64,000 nucleotides of DNA, taken from positions 1-64,000 of the forward strand of contig NZ_VISS01000004.1 of assembly GCF_007827555.1 (NCBI RefSeq), read 5' to 3'. This document shows positions 62,021 through 64,000 of this stretch, piece by piece (position 1 is the first letter of the stretch; the number at the start of each line of letters is the position of its first letter). Made by a program: the position numbers and the translations under genes. This DNA is from Aeribacillus composti. GTDB lineage: Bacteria; Bacillota; Bacilli; Bacillales; Aeribacillaceae. The notes under the pieces were generated by a model. The model was not told the origin of the DNA. It made no database searches and saw only the letters and a list, made by a program, of their open reading frames with translations.

Positions 62021-63400
62021 TCAAAATTGAACACGAAGACCTTTTGGATAAAAGTTTTTAATGGTTCCTTTCGTTTCTTTTCCCCAACCGATCGATTCGC
62101 CGTCTATTGTCATTAATATCCATCCCCTGTCTACACCCAATGGAGATGAAATCGTTTCTCCCGTTAAATAAGCTTGCCAATCTTTTTCGTTCGTTGAGAA
62201 GGAATAACTGTATTTCACATCATTTGGTGTGAGTGACAGGGCAAGATGATGATTCGGTTCAAATCGTTTCTTTTTGATTTCTCCAAGATGGAGACCCGCC
62301 CGCAAAACGTTCAACGAAGTAATATCTGGGCATTTTTCAGGTAATACATACAGCTGTTGTTTTTTTAAGAAAAATGCCCCGGTTATTCTTTTCTTTAAAA
62401 AAGAATGTTCGAATTGCTGAAACTCAGCTAATTGCTGTTTTTTGACATTTGATTTTAAATATGAAACGCTGCTTCTCGTATTGTTTTCGCCATTTTTGAT
62501 TAATTTCGCAACGAAATGCCCTTCACCTTTGATTTTATGCGGCCAAAGGCGGATGCATTTTGAAATTTCTTCAAAATTCGTTTTTGTCCATTCCACTCTT
62601 CCTCGATCAAAACCTTCACGTTTAGGAATTTCAACAAGAGACATTTCTGGATGCATGCTTACAAATGCCTCAATAACCTGTTCATTTTCTTCAGGAGAAA
62701 ACGTGCAGGTGGAATAGACGAGAGTTCCGCCGGGTTTTAACATTTGAAACGCTAAAGATAACAGCTTTTTTTGCGTGTACGAGCATTTTTCAACAAGATC
62801 CTCGCTCCAAAATTCGATGGCGTTATCATCTTTTCGAAACATTCCTTCTCCAGAGCACGGGGCATCAACTAAAATTTTGTCGAAATAATTCGGAAAGTGT
62901 TGAACCAGTTTTTCGGGCCGTTCATTTATCACAATAGCGTTTTGAATTCCGAAACGTTCAATATTTTCCGATAGTGCTTTCGCTCGTTTGAAATGAATTT
63001 CATTTGAGATAAGAATTCCTTCATTTTCCATCGCTGCGGCAATTTGCGTCGATTTTCCTCCTGGCGCAGCGCACAAATCTAATATTTTTTCTCCGGGTTT
63101 TGCCTGAAGCACTTCAGCAGGAACCATAGCACTCGGTTCTTGTATATAATAGAGCCCAGCTGCATGAAAAGGGTGTTTTCCGGGCTCGTCTTGTTTTTCA
63201 TCGTAATAAAATCCGTCTTCACAAAAGGGAACTGAAGAAAGAGAAAAAGGTATTTTCCGAATGAACGTTTCTTTTTCTATTTTTAGACGATTGAAGCGCA
63301 GTCCCTTGATCGGTTCATCTCGCAAAGCAGAAAAAAAATCATCTGCTTCATTTTTTAACAATTGTTTCATTTTCCGGCAAAAATCATCAGGTAATGCCAT
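62021..63400 (-). CDS. RNA (cytosine-5)-methyltransferase, RsmF/NOP2 type
   Basis: A 459-residue SAM-dependent m5C methyltransferase acting on rRNA or tRNA. The SAM loop is LDLCAAPGGKSTQ near residue 110. Motif IV LVDAPCSGEGMFRKDDN and motif VI YSTCTFSPEENEQ carry the two catalytic cysteines. A C-terminal pre-PUA/PUA-like RNA-binding region follows (residues about 300-459, ending TKGTIKNFYPKGLRVQF), as in RsmF/YebU. The ATG at 63400 follows AGGAGAT. The exact target base is not deducible. It is convergent with ypmS and inserted between ypmS and ypmT relative to B. subtilis. Confidence 0.93.
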   Translation of the reverse strand: MALPDDFCRKMKQLLKNEADDFFSALRDEPIKGLRFNRLKIEKETFIRKIPFSLSSVPFCEDGFYYDEKQDEPGKHPFHAAGLYYIQEPSAMVPAEVLQAKPGEKILDLCAAPGGKSTQIAAAMENEGILISNEIHFKRAKALSENIERFGIQNAIVINERPEKLVQHFPNYFDKILVDAPCSGEGMFRKDDNAIEFWSEDLVEKCSYTQKKLLSLAFQMLKPGGTLVYSTCTFSPEENEQVIEAFVSMHPEMSLVEIPKREGFDRGRVEWTKTNFEEISKCIRLWPHKIKGEGHFVAKLIKNGENNTRSSVSYLKSNVKKQQLAEFQQFEHSFLKKRITGAFFLKKQQLYVLPEKCPDITSLNVLRAGLHLGEIKKKRFEPNHHLALSLTPNDVKYSYSFSTNEKDWQAYLTGETISSPLGVDRGWILMTIDGESIGWGKETKGTIKNFYPKGLRVQF

Positions 63401-63572
63401 ATTTCAGATCTCCTTTCCTAAAATATTATAGCGGAATATGAAACATAATGGCGAAAATTCTTTCTGGCGAATTCTTGACGGAGAGGTGAAGATAAGAGAA
63501 AATAAATTGTTAGAGATGAAACATTTTTATAGAAAAAGAAAAGCAAGGGAATTTGGTGTAGGGGTGATGTAT

Positions 63573-63767
63573 TTGAAAAAAATATATTTAATTGCTAGCA
63601 TCGTCATGTTCCTCCTTGCTGTTTATTTTGGCGGTATGGCATATAAACAATACCTTGCTGGAAACTTAGATTACAATTTAGACAAAGTTTACATAAATGT
63701 CGGTTACTGCGCCTTGTTTTTAAGCATTGCTGTATATGTACTTCATTTGCGCGAGCATAAAAGTTAA
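63573..63767 (+). CDS. ypmT: YpmT-like membrane protein
   Basis: A 64-residue protein with two membrane spans (YLIASIVMFLLAVYFGGMAY and VGYCALFLSIAVYVL) joined by a polar loop. It fits YpmT by length and position near ypmS; function unknown. The frame is open back to 63438, but AGGGGTG places the start at TTG 63573 (ATG 63567 is adjacent to that site and less likely). A branched hairpin with pyrimidine-rich tail at 63784-63833 probably terminates it. Confidence 0.78.
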   Translation: MKKIYLIASIVMFLLAVYFGGMAYKQYLAGNLDYNLDKVYINVGYCALFLSIAVYVLHLREHKS

Positions 63768-63783
63768 AGAAAAGCGAGATAGA

Positions 63784-63833
63784 AAGGGGATCCAGAAGGA
63801 TGAAAAACGTCCTTTGATGGATCGCCTTCTTTC
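63784..63833 (+). terminator. Terminator after ypmT
   Basis: AAGGGGATCC pairs with GGATCGCCTT, and within it AAGGA pairs with TCCTT. TTTCTTTCC follows. Confidence 0.55.
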
Positions 63834-63918
63834 TTTCCTGTAAAAGTAAAAATTTTACATTGTAGTTGATTCTTGATACATAAAAATTTAAAGTCAAAGA
63901 TATGCAGGTGAAGTTATC

Positions 63919-64000
63919 ATGTTACGTTCAAATAAACAAAATATCTCCCTCATATTACTGCTTTGCAATGTTTTTATCGCTTTTTTAGGAATCGGACTCG
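63919..64000 (+). CDS. Start of a membrane transporter, cut by the window edge
   Basis: Only 27 residues are inside the window: MLRSNKQNISLILLLCNVFI and then AFLGIGL. A polar, basic start is followed by one hydrophobic helix. The FLGIGL phrase is typical of the first helix of major facilitator multidrug exporters of the Bmr/TetA type. GGTGA precedes the ATG at 63919. The MFS assignment is a guess from one helix. Confidence 0.5.
   Translation, partial: MLRSNKQNISLILLLCNVFIAFLGIGL

Overview
This is chromosomal DNA of a low-GC, spore-forming member of the Bacillaceae. The evidence is core-gene order: ktrC, rnjA-rpoY, ykrA, def, pdhABCD, SR1, speA, yktB, suhB, ylaF-typA-ylaH-ylaI-ylaJ-ylaK-ylaL-ylaN, ftsW and pycA follow the order I remember for Bacillus subtilis. 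A second B. subtilis-like block follows: dynA-ypbS-ypeP-ypeQ-cspD-ugtP-metA-bsaA-ypgR-brxA-ypjP-ypjQ-thyA-dfrA-ilvA-ypmP-degV-ypmQ-ypmR-ypmS-ypmT. In B. subtilis these blocks are far apart, so the pycA/dynA junction (42.87-43.29 kb) is a rearrangement relative to that species. Sporulation genes (YjcZ-like, YlaJ) fit a spore former. I cannot name the species. No rRNA, tRNA, complete insertion sequence, prophage or CRISPR array was seen.

Layout. 0-10.3 kb is a mixed accessory segment: LysE-type exporter, M29 aminopeptidase, acyl-CoA dehydrogenase, Fsr-like MFS exporter, an orphan zinc-binding lipoprotein behind a near-perfect Zur box, a TSUP permease paired with a LysR regulator, a sirtuin and a DUF6884-like protein. 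10.3-21.1 kb holds potassium-channel gating (ktrC), RNA decay and polymerase (rnjA, rpoY), a HAD phosphatase, peptide deformylase, a YjcZ-like spore peptide and the pyruvate dehydrogenase operon with its own promoter and an upstream cre-like site. 21.1-24.2 kb is a small variable island: a lipoprotein, a frameshifted remnant, a Ser/Lys-rich secreted protein whose best start codon is ACG, and a broken thioester-domain adhesin. The SR1 dual-function RNA follows, with two CcpN-type operators and an intact SR1P peptide gene. 25-43 kb is conserved housekeeping sequence. 43-64 kb is the second syntenic block.

Functionally, pdhABCD and pycA supply acetyl-CoA and oxaloacetate, and SR1/SR1P is a glycolysis-linked regulator next to pdh. 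speA, metA, ilvA, thyA and dfrA cover polyamine, methionine, isoleucine and folate/thymidylate steps. FtsW, DynA and UgtP act at the envelope. BsaA and BrxA handle thiol and peroxide stress. Zur- and Fur-type operators mark zinc and iron control.

Non-standard signals: a dispersed ~130-bp intergenic repeat whose first hairpin is the transcription terminator of the preceding gene in three clear copies; a five-unit ~54-bp tandem array between ypbS and ypeP; and several peptide genes of 23-44 codons with strong ribosome sites, including a 28-aa membrane peptide under a Fur-type promoter.
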